A DNA stretch of 64,000 nucleotides from Lota lota (lineage: Eukaryota > Chordata > Actinopteri > Gadiformes > Lotidae), in NCBI GenBank assembly GCA_026745465.1, contig JACYXH010000182.1, positions 331,501 to 395,500 on the forward strand. Direction: 5' to 3'. The position numbers and the translations under genes were made by a program. The notes beneath the pieces were generated by a model. It searched no databases. It had not been told where the DNA came from and saw only the letters and a program-made list of their open reading frames with translations. This document shows positions 12,211-25,879 of the stretch, one piece after another. The first letter of the stretch is position 1. The number at the start of each line of letters is the position of its first letter.

Positions 12211-13557
12211 AGTGAACTCATGTGACAACATGTTTTACGTTTGTGAAGCGAGTGTGGTAGATACGATTAGAAAAGTAACATGGATGAATGTATGTGGTCT
12301 AAAGTACTTAGGAGAGGAGGAACTCAAAGGAATGTAAAGTATACACATATCAAATGAGAAGAAAATAAAATCGAAAAAAGTGAACAGACACCTAGCCTAG
12401 CAAAAGGTAAATAGTATTCCCACTTGGTCTCCTGCAAATGACTCCTTTGTCTTCATTTGAAGACAAGGACTCGTCTGCGCTTCCAACAATGGGGTACGCA
12501 AAGAGAAGTGCTGATTGCTCAAATGGCTACAGACATGCTAAGTTAACCACACCCCCAGTCGTTGTGACTCAGAAGGCTGACCAGGGGAACTTCCGAGATT
12601 TCCTAAACTGTTAAGAACAAGTACTCTCAACCCTACACTGGTTATACGATTAACTCACCACAACCCTATGTGTAGGTAGCCTCAGCGTGCACAACCCTAA
12701 GCCACAACAGAATATGGTGGAATATAACAATAGGCCTACTGAAAAATCTAGTAAACCAAAGCACAGCAGGAAACTATTCTATAAAGTAGTCTACCAATAC
12801 CAAAAGAACAATCTACAATGATAAGGTCAACTAACATCACTACAACAATGTGCAATTATAATCAGTCTACTACCACTAAAGCAGTACACAATTAGATTAC
12901 AAATATTTGATCCTAATACAGCAGACAGAGCACCACCAAGCAGAGAATGTCTATTTAAGAAAGTAAATGTACTCAACCTGATCCAAGCAGTCATTGAAGC
13001 ATGAAATCTCCTGAAGTCAGATGCACACAGTATGAATACATTTAGTTGGTGGAAGCCATGGGGATAAAGGACAAGAGTATTACACTTTGGCAGACTCAAG
13101 AAGAAAATTATATGAGAGGCAGGTGTTCTATGTTTCATGAGTGTTGAGTGATACTTCAACCAACACAGTCTGAAGGCTTCACAATATTACTTAGAACTCC
13201 TCCATTAGGCCTCCTTGTTTATACCTGTGATGGTTAGCCTATTAATAAGTAATTCAGTGACAGAATCACAGCATTGGCCTACTGCAGTCTCATAGGCAAA
13301 AAGCATGGGGGAAACCACCATATGTTATCAAAGTATCAGGATGGAAAATCGACTTTAAGGTTTGATACCATCTGCACAGTATCTGGAAGTCATGGTCAGG
13401 GACTTTGCAAAGATAGAAAAAATGAAATTACTGAAATTAGACCTAAAATGCACCAACAACCAAGGCCTATCATTTTATTCCACCCTTGTTCTGTTGTAGA
13501 AAAGTGTTCCCTCTTCAGCTCAAATTTTGAACTGCCTGAACTCATGCAGCCAGGTCA
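12211..13557. other. Intergenic sequence, no gene seen
   Basis: AT-rich sequence between the L2 fragment and the Tc1-like element. The ORFs here are short, lack domains and partly run into the transposon. Its first part may include more eroded LINE sequence. Confidence 0.5.
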
Positions 13558-13559
13558 TA

Positions 13560-14800
13560 CACTATATTGCCAAAAGTTTTGGGACGCCTGCCTTTACATG
13601 CACATGAAGGTTAATTCATTCTTAATCGTAGGGTTTAATATGGAGTCTGCCCACCCTTTGCAGCTACAACAGCTTCAACTCTTCTGGGAAGGCTTTCCAC
13701 AAGGCTTAGGAGTGTGTTTATGGGAATTTTTGACCATTCTTCTTGAACCGCATTTGTGAGGTCAGGCACAGATGTTGGATGAGAAGGCCTGGCTCGCAGT
13801 CTCCGCTCTAATTCATCCCAAAGGTGTTCTATCGGGTTGAGGTCAGGACTCTGTGCAGGCCAGTCAAGTTCCTCCACACCAAACTCGCTCATCCATGTCT
13901 TTATGGACCTTGCTTTGTGCACTAGTGTGCAGTCATGTTGGAATAGGAAGGGGCCATCCTCAAACTGTTCCCACAAAGTTAGGAGCATGAAATTGTCCAA
14001 AATGTCTTGGTATGCTGAAGCATTAACAGTTCCTTTCACTGGAACTAAGGGGCCAAGCCCAAGCCCTAAAAAACAACCCCACACCATAATCCCCCCTCCA
14101 CCAAACCTTACACTTGGCCCAATGCAGTCAGGTAAGTACCGTTCTCCTGGCAACCGCCAAACCCAGACTCGTCCATTGGATTGCCAGACAGAGAAGCATG
14201 ATTCGTCATTCCAGAGAACACGTCTCCACTGCTCTAGTGTCCAGTGGCGGTGTGCTTTACACCACTGCATCCGACGCGTTGCATTGCACTTGGTGATATA
14301 AAGCTTGGATGCAGCTGCTCGGCCATGGAAACCCATTCCATGAAGCTCTCTACGTACTGTTCTTGAGCTAATCTGAAGGCAACACGAAGTTTGGAGGTCT
14401 GTAGCTGTTGACTCTGCAGAAAGTTGGCAACTTCTGCACACTGTGCGCCTCAGCATGCGTTGACCCCGCTCTGTGATTTTACGTGGCCTACCACTTTGTG
14501 GCTGAGTTTCTGTTGTTCCCAATTGCTTCCACTTTATTATAATACCACTAACAGTTGACCGTGGAATATGTAGTAGTGAGGAAATTTCACGAATGGACTT
14601 ATTGCACAGGTGGCATCCTATCACGGTACCACACTTGAATTCACTGAGCTCCTGAGAGCGACCCATTCTTTCACAAATGTTTGTAGAAGCAGTCTGCATG
14701 CCTAAGTGCTTGATTTTATACACCTGTGGCCATGGAAGTGTTTGGAACACCTGAACTCAATGATTCGGAGGGGTGTCCCAATACTTTTGGCAATATAGTG
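13560..14800 (-). mobile_element. Complete Tc1-like transposon (1241 bp)
   Basis: The element is bounded by TA on both sides (13558-13559 and 14801-14802), the Tc1/mariner target duplication. The ends are inverted repeats beginning CACTATATTGCCAAAAGT and continuing TTGGGACG on the left; the right end is its complement with few mismatches. It carries one transposase gene on the minus strand. Intact ends, TA duplication and an open ORF together suggest a relatively young insertion. Confidence 0.93.
13635..14666 (-). CDS. Tc1-like DD34E transposase, apparently intact
   Basis: A 343-residue ORF, the normal size for Tc1-like transposases, that excises and inserts the element by cut and paste. The N-terminal ~110 residues hold the paired helix-turn-helix DNA-binding region, including [16 protein letters not shown] (about 35-50) and the GRPRK motif (about 59-63). 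The catalytic triad is Asp154 (LWNDES), Asp245 (LFQHD) and Glu280 ([11 protein letters not shown]), with 34 residues between the last two, so DD34E. The frame extends 28 codons upstream to 14750, but [10 protein letters not shown] matches the usual start, so 14666 is chosen. No stop or frameshift is visible. Whether it is active cannot be told. The common HDNDPKH-like motif reads HDCTLVHK here. Confidence 0.9.
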   Translation of the reverse strand: MGRSQELSEFKCGTVIGCHLCNKSIREISSLLHIPRSTVSGIIIKWKQLGTTETQPQSGRPRKITERGQRMLRRTVCRSCQLSAESTATDLQTSCCLQISSRTVRRELHGMGFHGRAAASKLYITKCNATRRMQWCKAHRHWTLEQWRRVLWNDESCFSVWQSNGRVWVWRLPGERYLPDCIGPSVRFGGGGIMVWGCFLGLGLGPLVPVKGTVNASAYQDILDNFMLLTLWEQFEDGPFLFQHDCTLVHKARSIKTWMSEFGVEELDWPAQSPDLNPIEHLWDELERRLRARPSHPTSVPDLTNAVQEEWSKIPINTLLSLVESLPRRVEAVVAAKGGQTPY

Positions 14801-14802
14801 TA

Positions 14803-15934
14803 TGTAAAGGAGCTGGGAAAGACAGGCGTACCACACCTGTCTTGTAACACACTATCCAGAGAATACAGGAACCTGTCTTTCTCCTCCATCTTGACAATAG
14901 TGCTGTGGTTGGGGAGTTCAAAGATGGCTTACAGACTGGTATTGCGCACCGGTTACAATATCAATTGAAAAAACACAAATGTACCAAGATTAAAACAGAT
15001 TGCTACGTTTGATTGCTCAAAAGTGATGAACCTGTATGATCATACCATAATTACACTATTATGCACAAACGACAACAAAATAATTGTGCCTTTTTTTCAA
15101 TCACAGTATTTTCTTTAACACAGTAGGATCTAATTGAAGAGACCTCACAATGAAAGCCAACAGTGATGAAGAGCAAGGAGGGCCCATCACAGGAAGATTT
15201 TTATTTTGCACAAACGTTTTTAAGTAAATAGGTGTCCTAAATAAATCTGTCTAAGTCAAAAGCTGGACATCAGACAACTTTATGTCACAGTTACATTGGC
15301 CTGCCCTTAGAAGTAAGTGTATGATTGTTAGTTTTGTCTTGTTCTTTAGATGTCACGCCTCCCTCATTAACCTTGAACTGTAAACATAAGCTTGATTAAT
15401 GGATTATCTTATTGGTTTCAGCTGTGTCATTTTGTATATTTTGTTGATGAGTTGTTTCATTGAGTGTCTTTTCTTTTTTCTTCTATTCTGGTTCTCCAGT
15501 GTTTGGAGCCGTCTCACTAGCCAAGGCATCACATATTACTGATCCTGAAACTGCGTGTTATTACTCAATGTAATTTGTCTAAAGCTGTTCCTGGTGCGTA
15601 TATGCATTTGCTTGTTTGTTAGCAATTTTGCATTTTATAATAATAATAACAATAATAATAAAGGGTTTAAAAAAACATTGTACACTTGTATGTTTTTTAC
15701 CTCACTTTCATAAATTGGACTTGTTCTGACTTTGTTTTCGAGTTATTGTGTAATCCGAACAATTTACTCCCTTTGGTCTCTGCCTGTCCATTGTGTTTAC
15801 TATTATTGTGTCCCATCTGGGACGCAATTTTAGTTAATGAGCTCCCATGTTTAGGCATTAAATGCATGAATGATTCTGTAATGAATTCCCTGTTATTACA
15901 GGTGTGAAACATCCGGAACGACTGCGTGCAAACA
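14803..15934. other. Intergenic sequence before the satellite array
   Basis: No gene seen. It contains a short AAT-rich microsatellite near 15640-15661. The array begins at TTGTTCACAC (15935). Confidence 0.5.
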
Positions 15935-16800
15935 TTGTTCACACCTTTAATTGGTGTTTGTGTTGCTGTAACTATTACATCAGAAAACCCCTCGCTTTTT
16001 CGAAATTTAAACTTAAATAATTATTTACCCGTTATTTATATAGCACAAAGTTTGCAAAGTGCTTAACCATGAATAAAACATAGATAACAAAAATACAAGC
16101 TACAGAAAAACAAATATGCATGTAAAAATAACAATAAATAAAAAATAAATAAAAAATAAAATAAAAAAATAGCATAATAAATGCAAACCACAGATTAAAT
16201 AGGCAGTAAAATGCCAGCATCAATTAAATGCCAGTCTATAAAATAGTTTTTTTAAGAGATTTAAGAGAAGATACTGATGTTGATAGCCCTTCCAGTCTGG
16301 AACAAGTAAAGGGACTCTTCTTGAGGTCACTTTGACTTGGTTCATGGTGTCAATAGCATCAACGGCTACCCTACAAACATTTATAGATAATTTAATTTAC
16401 ATCTTATTTATAAACATGCATACACTTCTTTTTCTGTAGCACATTTGTATGCCTTAACTTACCAATTATTTTCCAAAATGTTGTCTATTTTCTTTACCTT
16501 GAGCTGAGCTTTAAGTGCAACAACTATCAAAAGGATCATAACAAATCGGTCAATTTAAAGAAAAAACATCGAGAAATGGCAAAACCAGTACTGCTTTTAC
16601 ACAAAACTCACTTGAATAAACCAAAAGTTCACAATACCCAAGTTAAACAGAGCAATAGTGACCTCATCTAACTGTTCTATTCAATTGGGCAGCATGGTTC
16701 GCTCAAGTCCACTCTCTTAAACTCCAGAAAAATGAAACCATGAATATTGGTTGTCTTCACATACTATAATTGGTTCATGGCCCAATTTGAACGTTGTTTA

Positions 16801-16972
16801 TGTGGCGTAAAGTTATGATCAGGGTATGATACATGAAGGCACGGTATGATGACATCATCAGATAGGGTCAGGGGGCAGTCTAGAGGCGACCGTGATGCTG
16901 GTAGTCATGTTCTGAATAAACTCCATGTAAATATACAGCTGGACTCACTAGTATTAGTCATATAACACGACA
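16801..16972 (+). mobile_element. Gypsy 5' LTR (first of 14 array copies)
   Basis: 172 bp starting TGTGGCG and ending ACGACA, the TG...CA form of an LTR. It is followed directly by TGGTGTTAG, whose TGG is the expected start of a tRNA primer-binding site. An AATAAA lies at 16915-16920. The other copies start at 18508, 20213, 21919, 23614, 25317, 27012, 28710, 30210, 31909, 33605, 35312, 37011 and 38713 (the last truncated). The same sequence at 42278-42436 is the 3' LTR, which confirms the boundaries. Confidence 0.9.
16847..16860. promoter_or_regulatory. LTR inverted motif TGATGACATCATCA
   Basis: TGATGA and TCATCA are inverted around CA, containing the CRE/AP-1-like core TGACATCA. It is kept in essentially every array LTR and in the 3' LTR. 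A role as a bZIP-binding site is only an inference. Confidence 0.45.
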
Positions 16973-17085
16973 TGGTGTTAGTCCTGTGCTGTGAGTACGT
17001 GGAGCTACGCTGGAACTCCTCAGAATTATCATTGGGCGCAGCTCTTAGATGCTAAAGTTAAAAGGAGAGAAAAAGGGAAAACAAA

Positions 17086-17457
17086 ATGGCAGATGAACAT
17101 GCAGGCCAGGAGGCAGCGGCAGTTGCAAGTAGAGTAGCATTGCTGAGTGCTAGCGCTACGTTTAGCATAAAGTTACCGGACAGCTTTGACTTTTCAAGAC
17201 TGAAAGCGTGGACCAAATGTTTACTGAGGTTTGACAGATTCAGTCTGGCAAGTAACCTGAATGCTAGTTCTGAGGAGAATCAAATGAACACTCTGATAAA
17301 CAGTATTGGAGATGAGGTGGACGATGTTTTGCGTGGGCTGACCTTGACTGAGGAAACAAAGTGGACTAACAAGGGCGCTCGCGAGGCCTTCCAAGATTTT
17401 TTCATAGTGAAGAGTAATGCCATATACAAACAGACAAACTTCATTATGCGCACATAG
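17086..17457 (+). pseudogene. gag N-terminal fragment, unit 1
   Basis: 123 codons starting MADEHAGQEAAAVASRVALL. The stretch DSFDFSRLKAWTKCLLRFDRF with NTLINSIGDEVDDVL and FFIVKSNAIYKQ is the pattern of the N-terminal gag region of vertebrate Ty3/gypsy elements. A CAG-to-TAG change ends this copy a few codons earlier than its sisters. After that, the same frame continues with a gag-like segment (YFGTALSVLAEHCKYG) to the unit junction. It is truncated and has no protease or pol behind it. Confidence 0.85.
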
Positions 17458-18791
17458 GGGAATAATTAGATTGTGGACTATTTTGGCACTGCCCTGTCTG
17501 TGCTAGCCGAACACTGCAAGTATGGACTGCTACACGATGAGTTCATTAGCGACAGGATTGTAGTCACAAATTGTTCACACCTTTAATTGGTGTTAGTGTT
17601 GTTGTAGATATTACATCAGAAAAACCCTCGCATGAGTACTTAAAAGTTAGCATATTGGTGCATTGAGTTTCTTTCAAACTTTAAACTTAAATAATTATTT
17701 ACCCTTTATGTGTATAGCACAAACAAAGTTTGCAAAGTGCTTAGCCATTAATAAAACAAAGAGAACAAAAATACAAGCTACAGAAAAACAAATATGCATT
17801 TAAAAATACATAACAATAAATAAATAATTGTTTAAATCAAATCAAATCAAAATCAAAATAACATAGTAAATGCAAACCACAGATGAAATAGGCAGTAAAA
17901 TGCCAGCATAAATTAAATGCAAGTTTATAAAATTGGGTTTTTAAGAGAGATTTAAAAGAAGATACTGATGTTAGCCCTTGCTATCATTTTCATTTTGGAC
18001 TCTGCAACGAGTAAAAGGGCTCAGTCTGAGGTCACTTGGACTTGGTTCTGGGTGTCAATAGCATCAACGGCTACCCTACAAAAATTTATAGATAATTTAA
18101 TTTACATCTTATTTATAAACATGCATACACTTCTTTTTCTGTAGCACATTTGTATGCCTTAACTTACCAATTATCTTCCAAAATGTTGTCTATTTTCTTT
18201 ACCTTGAGCTGAGCTGTAATAGCAACAACAATCCAAAGGATCATTACAAATCGGACAATCTAAAGAAAAAACATCGAAAAATGGCAAAACCAGTACTGCT
18301 TTTACACAAAACTCACTTGAAGTAAACCAAAAGTTCACAATACCCAAGTTAAACAGAGCAATAGTGACCTCATCTAACTGCTCTATTCAATTGGGCAGCA
18401 TTGTTCGGTCAAGTCCACTCTCATAAACTCCAGAAAAATGGAAACCATGAATATTGGTTGTCTTCACATACTATAATTGGTTCATGGCCCAATTTGAATG
18501 TTGTTTATGTGGCGTTAAGTTATGATCAGGGTATGATACATGAAGGCACGGTATGATGACATCATCAGATAGGGTCAGGGGGCAGTCTAGAGGCGATTGT
18601 GATGCTGGTAGTCATGTTCTGAATAAACTCCATGTAAATATACAGCTGGACTTACTAGTATTAGTCATATAACACGACATGGTGTTAGTCCTGTGCTGTG
18701 AGTACGTGGAGCTACGCTGGAACTCCTCAGAATTATCATTGGGGCTGCTCTTAGATGCTAAAGTTAAAAGGAGAGAAAAAGGGAAAACAGA

Positions 18792-19175
18792 ATGGCAGAT
18801 GAACATGCAGGCCAGGAGGCAGCGGCAGTTGCAAGTAGAGTAGCATTGCTGAGTGCTAGCGCTACGTTTAGCATAAAGTTACCGGACAGCTTTGACTTTT
18901 CAAGACTGAAAGCATGGGCCAAATGTTTACTGAGGTTTGACAGATTCAGTCTGGCAAGTAACCTGAATGCTAGTTCTGAGGAGAATCAAATGAACACTCT
19001 GATAAACAGTATTGGAGATGAAGTGGACGATGTTTTGCGTAAGCTGACCTTGACTGAGGAAACAAAGTGGACTAACAAGGGCGCTCGCGAGGCCTTCCAA
19101 GATGTTTTCATAGTGAAGAGTAATGCCATATACAAACAGACAAACTTCATTATGCGCACACAGGGGAATAATTAG
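18792..19175 (+). pseudogene. gag N-terminal fragment, unit 2
   Basis: 127 codons, open to the TAG after GGGAATAAT that all units share. The gag frame resumes directly after the TAG (IVDYFGTALSVLAEHC) and runs to the unit junction. This is one of the best preserved copies of the unit-1 type. Confidence 0.85.
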
Positions 19176-20496
19176 ATTGTGGACTATTTTGGCACTGCCC
19201 TGTCTGTGCTAGCCGAACACTGCAAGTATGGACTGCTACACGATGAGTTCATTAGCGACAGGATTGTAGTCACAAATTGTTCACACCTTTAATTGGTGTT
19301 AGTGTTGTTGTAGATATTACATCAGAAAAACCCTCGCATGAGTACTTAAAAGTTAGCATATTGGTGCATTGAGTTTCTTTCAAACTTTAAACTTAAATAA
19401 TTATTTACCCTTTATGTGTATAGCACAAACAAAGTTTGCAAAGTGCTTAGCCATTAATAAAACAAAGAGAACAAAAATACAAGCTACAGAAAAACAAATA
19501 TGCATTTAAAAATACATAACAATAAATAAATAATTGTTTAAATCAAATCAAATCAAAATCAAAATAACATAGTAAATGCAAACCACAGATGAAATAGGCA
19601 GTAAAATGCCAGTATAAATTAAATGCAAGTTTATAAAATTGGGTTTTTAAGAGAGATTTAAAAGAAGATACTGATGTTAGCCCTTGCTATCATTTTCATT
19701 TTGGACTCTGCAACGAGTAAAAGGGCTCAGTCTGAGGTCACTTGGACTTGGTTCTGGGTGTCAATAGCATCAACGGCTACCCTACAAACATTTATAGATA
19801 ATTTAATTTACATCTTATTTATAAACATGCATACACTTCTTTTTCTGTAGCACATTTGTATGCCTTAACTTACCAATTATCTTCCAAAATGTTGTCTATT
19901 TTCTTTACCTTGAGCAGAGCTGTAATAGCAACAACAATCCAAAGGATCATAACAAATTGGACAATCTAAGAAAAAACATCGAGAAATGGCAAAACCAGTA
20001 CTGCTTTTACACAAAACTCACTTGAAGTAAACCAAAAGTTCACAATACCCAAGTTAAACAGAGCAATATTGACCTCATCTAACTGCTCTATTCAATTGGG
20101 CAGCATGGTTCGGTCAAGTCCACTCTCATAAACTCCAGAAAAATGGAAACCATGAATATTGGTTGTCTTCACATACTATAATTGGTTCATGGCCCAATTT
20201 GAATGCTGTTTATGTGGCGTTAAGTTATGATCAGGGTATGATACATGAAGGCACGGTATGATGACATCATCAGATAGGGTCAGGGGGCAGTCTAGAGGCG
20301 ACCGTGATGCTGGTAGTCATGTTCTGAATAAACTCCATGTAAATATACAGCTGGACTCACTAGTATTAGTCATATAACACGACATGGTGTTAGTCCTGTG
20401 CTGTGAGTACGTGGAGCTACGCTGGAACTCCTCAGAATAATCATTGGGGCTGCTCTTAGATGCTAAAGTTAAAAGGAGAGAAAAAGGGAAAACAGA

Positions 20497-20775
20497 ATGG
20501 CAGATGAACATGCAGGCCAGGAGGCAGTGGCAGTTGCACACAGAGTAGCATTGCTGAGTGCTAGCGCTACGTTTAGCATAAAGTTACCGGACAGCTTTGA
20601 CTTTTCAAGACTGAAAGCATGGGCCAAATGGATACTGAGGTTTGACAGATTCAGTCTGGCAAGTAACATGAATGCTAGTTCTGAGGAGAATCAAATGAAC
20701 ACTCTGATAAACAGTATTGGAGATGAGGTGGACGATGTTTTGCGTGGGCTGACCTTGACTGAGGAAACAAAGTGA
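20497..20775 (+). pseudogene. gag N-terminal fragment, unit 3
   Basis: 92 codons. A TGG-to-TGA change after EETK stops the frame early. The variant EAVAVAHRV is shared with units 4 and 6. Confidence 0.85.
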
Positions 20776-22202
20776 ACTTACAAGGGCGCTCGCGAGGCCT
20801 TCCAAGATTTTTTCATAGTGAAGAGTAATGCCATATACAAACAGGCAAACTTCATTATGCGCACACAGGGGAATAATTAGATTGTGGACTATTTTGGCAC
20901 TGCCCTGTCTGTGCTAGCCGAACACTGCAAGTATGGACTGCTACACGATGAGTTCATTAGCGACAGGATTGTAGTCACAAATTGTTCACACCTTTAATTG
21001 GTGTTTGTGTTGCTGTAGATATTACATCAGAAAAACCCTCGCATGAGTACTTAAAAGTTAGCATGCTGGTGCATTGAGTTTCTTTCAAACTTTAAACTTA
21101 AATAATTATTTACCCTTTATGTGTATAGCACAAACAAAGTTTGCAAAGTGCTTAGCCATTAATAAAACAAAGAGAACAAAAATAAAAGCTACAGAAAAAC
21201 AAATATGCATTTTAAAATACATAACAATAAATAAATAATTGTTTAAATCAAATCAAATAAAAATAAAAATAACATAGTAAATGCAAACCACAGATGAAAT
21301 AGGCAGTAAAATGCCAGCATAAATTAAATGCAAGTTTATAAAATTGGGTTTTTAAGAGAGATTTAAAAGAAGATACTGATGTTAGCCCTTGCTGTCATTT
21401 TCATTTTGGACTCTGCAACGAGTAACAGGGCTCAGCCTGAGGTCACTTTGGACTTGGTTCTGGGTGTCAATAGCATCAACGGCTACCCTACAAACATTTA
21501 TAGATAATTTAATTTACATCTTATTTATAAACATGCATACACTTCTTTTTCTGTAGCATATTTGTATGCCTTAACTTACCAATTATTTTCCAAAATGTTG
21601 TCTATTTTCTTTACCTTGAGCAGAGCTGTAATAGCAACAACTATCCAAAGGATCATAACAAATCGGACAATCTCTGGAAAAAACATCGAGAAATGGCAAA
21701 ACCAGTACTGCTTTTACACAAAACTCACTTGAAGTAAACCAAAAGTGCACAATACCCAAGTTAAACAGAGCAATATTGACCTCATCTAACTGCTCTATTC
21801 AATTGGGCAGCATGGTTCGGTCCAGTCCACTCTCTTAAACTCCAGAAAAATGAAACCATGAATATTGGTTGTCTTCACATACTATAATTGGTTCATGGCC
21901 CAATTTGAATGTTGTTTATGTGGCGTAAAGTTATGATCAGGGTATGATACATGAAGGCACGGTATGATGACATCATCAGATAGGGTCAGGGGGCAGTCTA
22001 GGGGCGATGGTGATGCTGGTAGTCATGTTCTGAATAAACTCCATGTAAATATACAGCTGGACTCACTAGTATTAGTCATATAACACGACATGGTGTTAGT
22101 CCTGTGCTGTGAGTACGTGGAGCTACGCTGGAACTCCTCAGAATTATCATTGGGGCTGCTCTTAGATGCTAAAGTTAAAAGGAGAGAAAAAGGGAAAACA
22201 GA

Positions 22203-22481
22203 ATGGCAGATGAACATGCAGGCCAGGAGGCAGTGGCAGTTGCACACAGAGTAGCATTGCTGAGTGCTAGCGCTACGTTTAGCATAAAGTTACCGGACAG
22301 CTTTGACTTTTCAAGACTGAAAGCATGGGCCAAATGGATACTGAGGTTTGACAGATTCAGTCTGGCAAGTAACATGAATGCTAGTTCTGAGGAGAATCAA
22401 ATGAACACTCTGATAAACAGTATTGGAGATGAGGTGGACGATGTTTTGCGTGGGCTGACCTTGACTGAGGAAACAAAGTGA
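22203..22481 (+). pseudogene. gag N-terminal fragment, unit 4
   Basis: The same 92-residue reading as units 3 and 6, with the same TGA. It marks one half of a duplicated dimer (units 4-5 and 6-7). Confidence 0.85.
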
Positions 22482-23897
22482 ACTTACAAGGGCGCTCGCG
22501 AGGCCTTCCAAGATTTTTTCATAGTGAAGAGTAATGCCATATACAAACAGGCAAACTTCATTATGCGCACACAGGGGAATAATTAGACTGTGGACTATTT
22601 TGGCACTGCCCTGTCTGTGCTAGCCGAACACTGCAACTATGGACTGCTACGCGATGAGTTCATTAGTGACAGGATTGTAGTCATGAATTGTTCACAGCTT
22701 TAATTGGTGTTTGTGTTGCTGTAGATATTACATCAGAAAACCCCTCGCATGAGTACTTAAAAGTTAGCGTGCTGGTGCATTGAGTTTCTTTCAAACTTTA
22801 AACTTAAATAGTTATTTACCCTTTATGTGTATAGCACAAACAAAGTTTGCAAAGTGCTAAGCCATGAATAAAACAAAGAGAACAAAAATACAAGCTACAG
22901 AAAAACAAATATGCATGTAAAAATACAATAAATATATAAATAAATATTTAAATCAAATAAAAATAACATAGTAAATGCAAATCACAGATTAAATAGGCAG
23001 TAAAATACCATTATCAATTAAATGCCAGTTTATAAAATTGGGTTTTTAAGAGAGATTTAAAAGAAGATACTGATGTTAGCCCTTGCTGTCATTTTCATTT
23101 TGGACTCTGCAACGAGTAACAGGGCTCAGCCTGAGGTCACTTTGGACTTGGTTCTGGGTGTCAATAGCATCAACGGCTACCCTACAAACATTTATAGATA
23201 ATTTAATTTACATCTTATTTATAAACATGCATACACTTCTTTTTCTGTAGCATATTTGTATGCCTTAACTTACCAATTATTTTCCAAAATGTTGTCTATT
23301 TTCTTTACCTTGAGCAGAGCTGTAATAGCAACAACTATCCAAAGGATCATAACAAATCGGACAATCTCTGGAAAAAACATCGAGAAATGGCAAAACCAGT
23401 ACTGCTTTTACACAAAACTCACTTGAAGTAAACCAAAAGTGCACAATACCCAAGTTAAACAGAGCAATATTGACCTCATCTAACTGCTCTATTCAATTGG
23501 GCAGCATGGTTCGGTCAAGTCCACTCTCTTAAACTCCAGAAAAATGGAAACCATGAATATTGGTTGTCTTCACATACTATAATTGGTTCATGGCCCAATT
23601 TGAACGTTGTTTATGTGGCGTTAAGTTATGATCAGGGTATGATACATGAAGGCACGGTATGATGACATCATCAGATAGGGTCAGGGGGCAGTCTAGAGGC
23701 GACCGTGATGCTGGTAGTCATGTTCTGAATAAACTCCATGTAAATATACAGCTGGACTCACTAGTATTAGTCATATAACACGACATGGTGTTAGTCCTGT
23801 GCTGTGAGTACGTGGAGCTACGCTGGAACTCCTCAGAATAATCATTGGGGCAGCTCTTAGATGCTAAAGTTAAAAGAAGAGAAAAAGGGAAAACAGA

Positions 23898-24281
23898 ATG
23901 GCAGATGAACATGCAGGCCAGGAGGCAGCGGCAGTTGCACACAGAGTAGCATTGCCGGGTGCTAGCGCTACATTTAGCATAAAGTCACCGGACAGCTTTG
24001 ACTTTTCAAGACTGAAAGCGTGGACCAAATGTTTACTGAGGTTTGACAGATTCAGTCTGGCAAGTAACCTGAATGCTAGTTCTGAGGAGAATCAAATGAA
24101 CACTCTGATAAACAGTATTGGAGATGAGGTGGACGATGTTTTGCGTAAGCTGACCTTGACTGAGGAAACAAAGTGGACTAACAAGGGCACTCGCGAGGCC
24201 TTCCAAGATTTTTTCATAGTGAAGAGTAATGCCATATACAAACAGGCAAACTTCATTATGCGCACACAGGGGAATAATTAG
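23898..24281 (+). pseudogene. gag N-terminal fragment, unit 5
   Basis: 127 codons of the second sequence type (HRVALPGASATFSIKSPDSF). The protein reading is identical to unit 7. Confidence 0.85.
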
Positions 24282-25600
24282 ATTGTGGACTATTTTGGCA
24301 CTGCCCTGTCTGTGCTAGCCGAACACTGCAAGTATGGACTGCTACACGATGAGTTCATTAGCGACAGGATTGTAGTCACAAATTGTTCACACCTTTAATT
24401 GGTGTTTGTGTTGCTGTAGATATTACATCAGAAAAACCCTCGCATGAGTACTTAAAAGTTAGCATGCTGGTGCATTGAGTTTCTTTCAAACTTTAAACTT
24501 AAATAATTATTTACCCTTTATGTGTATAGCACAAACAAAGTTTGCAAAGTGCTTAGCCATTAATAAAACAAAGAGAACAAAAATAAAAGCTACAGAAAAA
24601 CAAATATGCATTTAAAATACATAACAATAAATAAATAATTGTTTAAATCAAATCAAATAAAAATAAAAATAACATAGTAAATGCAAACCACAGATGAAAT
24701 AGGCAGTAAAATGCCAGCATAAATTAAATGCAAGTTTATAAAATTGGGTTTTTAAGAGAGATTTAAAGAAGATACTGATGTTAGCCCTTGCTGTCATTTT
24801 CATTTTGGACTCTGCAACGAGTAACAGGGCTCAGCCTGAGGTCACTTTGGACTTGGTTCTGGGTGTCAATAGCATCAACGGCTACCCTACAAACATTTAT
24901 AGATAATTTAATTTACATCTTATTTATAAACATGCATACACTTCTTTTTCTGTAGCATATTTGTATGCCTTAACTTACCAATTATTTTCCAAAATGTTGT
25001 CTATTTTCTTTACCTTGAGCAGAGCTGTAATAGCAACAACTATCCAAAGGATCATAACAAATCGGACAATCTCTGGAAAAAACATCGAGAAATGGCAAAA
25101 CCAGTACTGCTTTTACACAAAACTCACTTGAAGTAAACCAAAAGTGCACAATACCCAAGTTAAACAGAGCAATATTGACCTCATCTAACTGCTCTATTCA
25201 ATTGGGCAGCATGGTTCGGTCCAGTCCACTCTCTTAAACTCCAGAAAATGAAACCATGAATATTGGTTGTCTTCACATACTATAATTGGTTCATGGCCCA
25301 ATTTGAATGTTGTTTATGTGGCGTAAAGTTATGATCAGGGTATGATACATGAAGGCACGGTATGATGACATCATCAGATAGGGTCAGGGGGCAGTCTAGG
25401 GGCGATTGTGATGCTGGTAGTCATGTTCTGAATAAACTCCATGTAAATATACAGCTGGACTCACTAGTATTAGTCATATAACACGACATGGTGTTAGTCC
25501 TGTGCTGTGAGTACGTGGAGCTACGCTGGAACTCCTCAGAATTATCATTGGGGCTGCTCTTAGATGCTAAAGTTAAAAGGAGAGAAAAAGGGAAAACAGA

Positions 25601-25879
25601 ATGGCAGATGAACATGCAGGCCAGGAGGCAGTGGCAGTTGCACACAGAGTAGCATTGCTGAGTGCTAGCGCTACGTTTAGCATAAAGTTACCGGACAGCT
25701 TTGACTTTTCAAGACTGAAAGCATGGGCCAAATGGATACTGAGGTTTGACAGATTCAGTCTGGCAAGTAACATGAATGCTAGTTCTGAGGAGAATCAAAT
25801 GAACACTCTGATAAACAGTATTGGAGATGAGGTGGACGATGTTTTGCGTGGGCTGACCTTGACTGAGGAAACAAAGTGA
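25601..25879 (+). pseudogene. gag N-terminal fragment, unit 6
   Basis: The reading is identical to unit 4, including the premature TGA. Confidence 0.85.

Noticed and set aside
18612-18806. Minus-strand ORFs repeated in each array unit
   Set aside because: They are antisense to the LTR, PBS and gag start and repeat only because the unit repeats.
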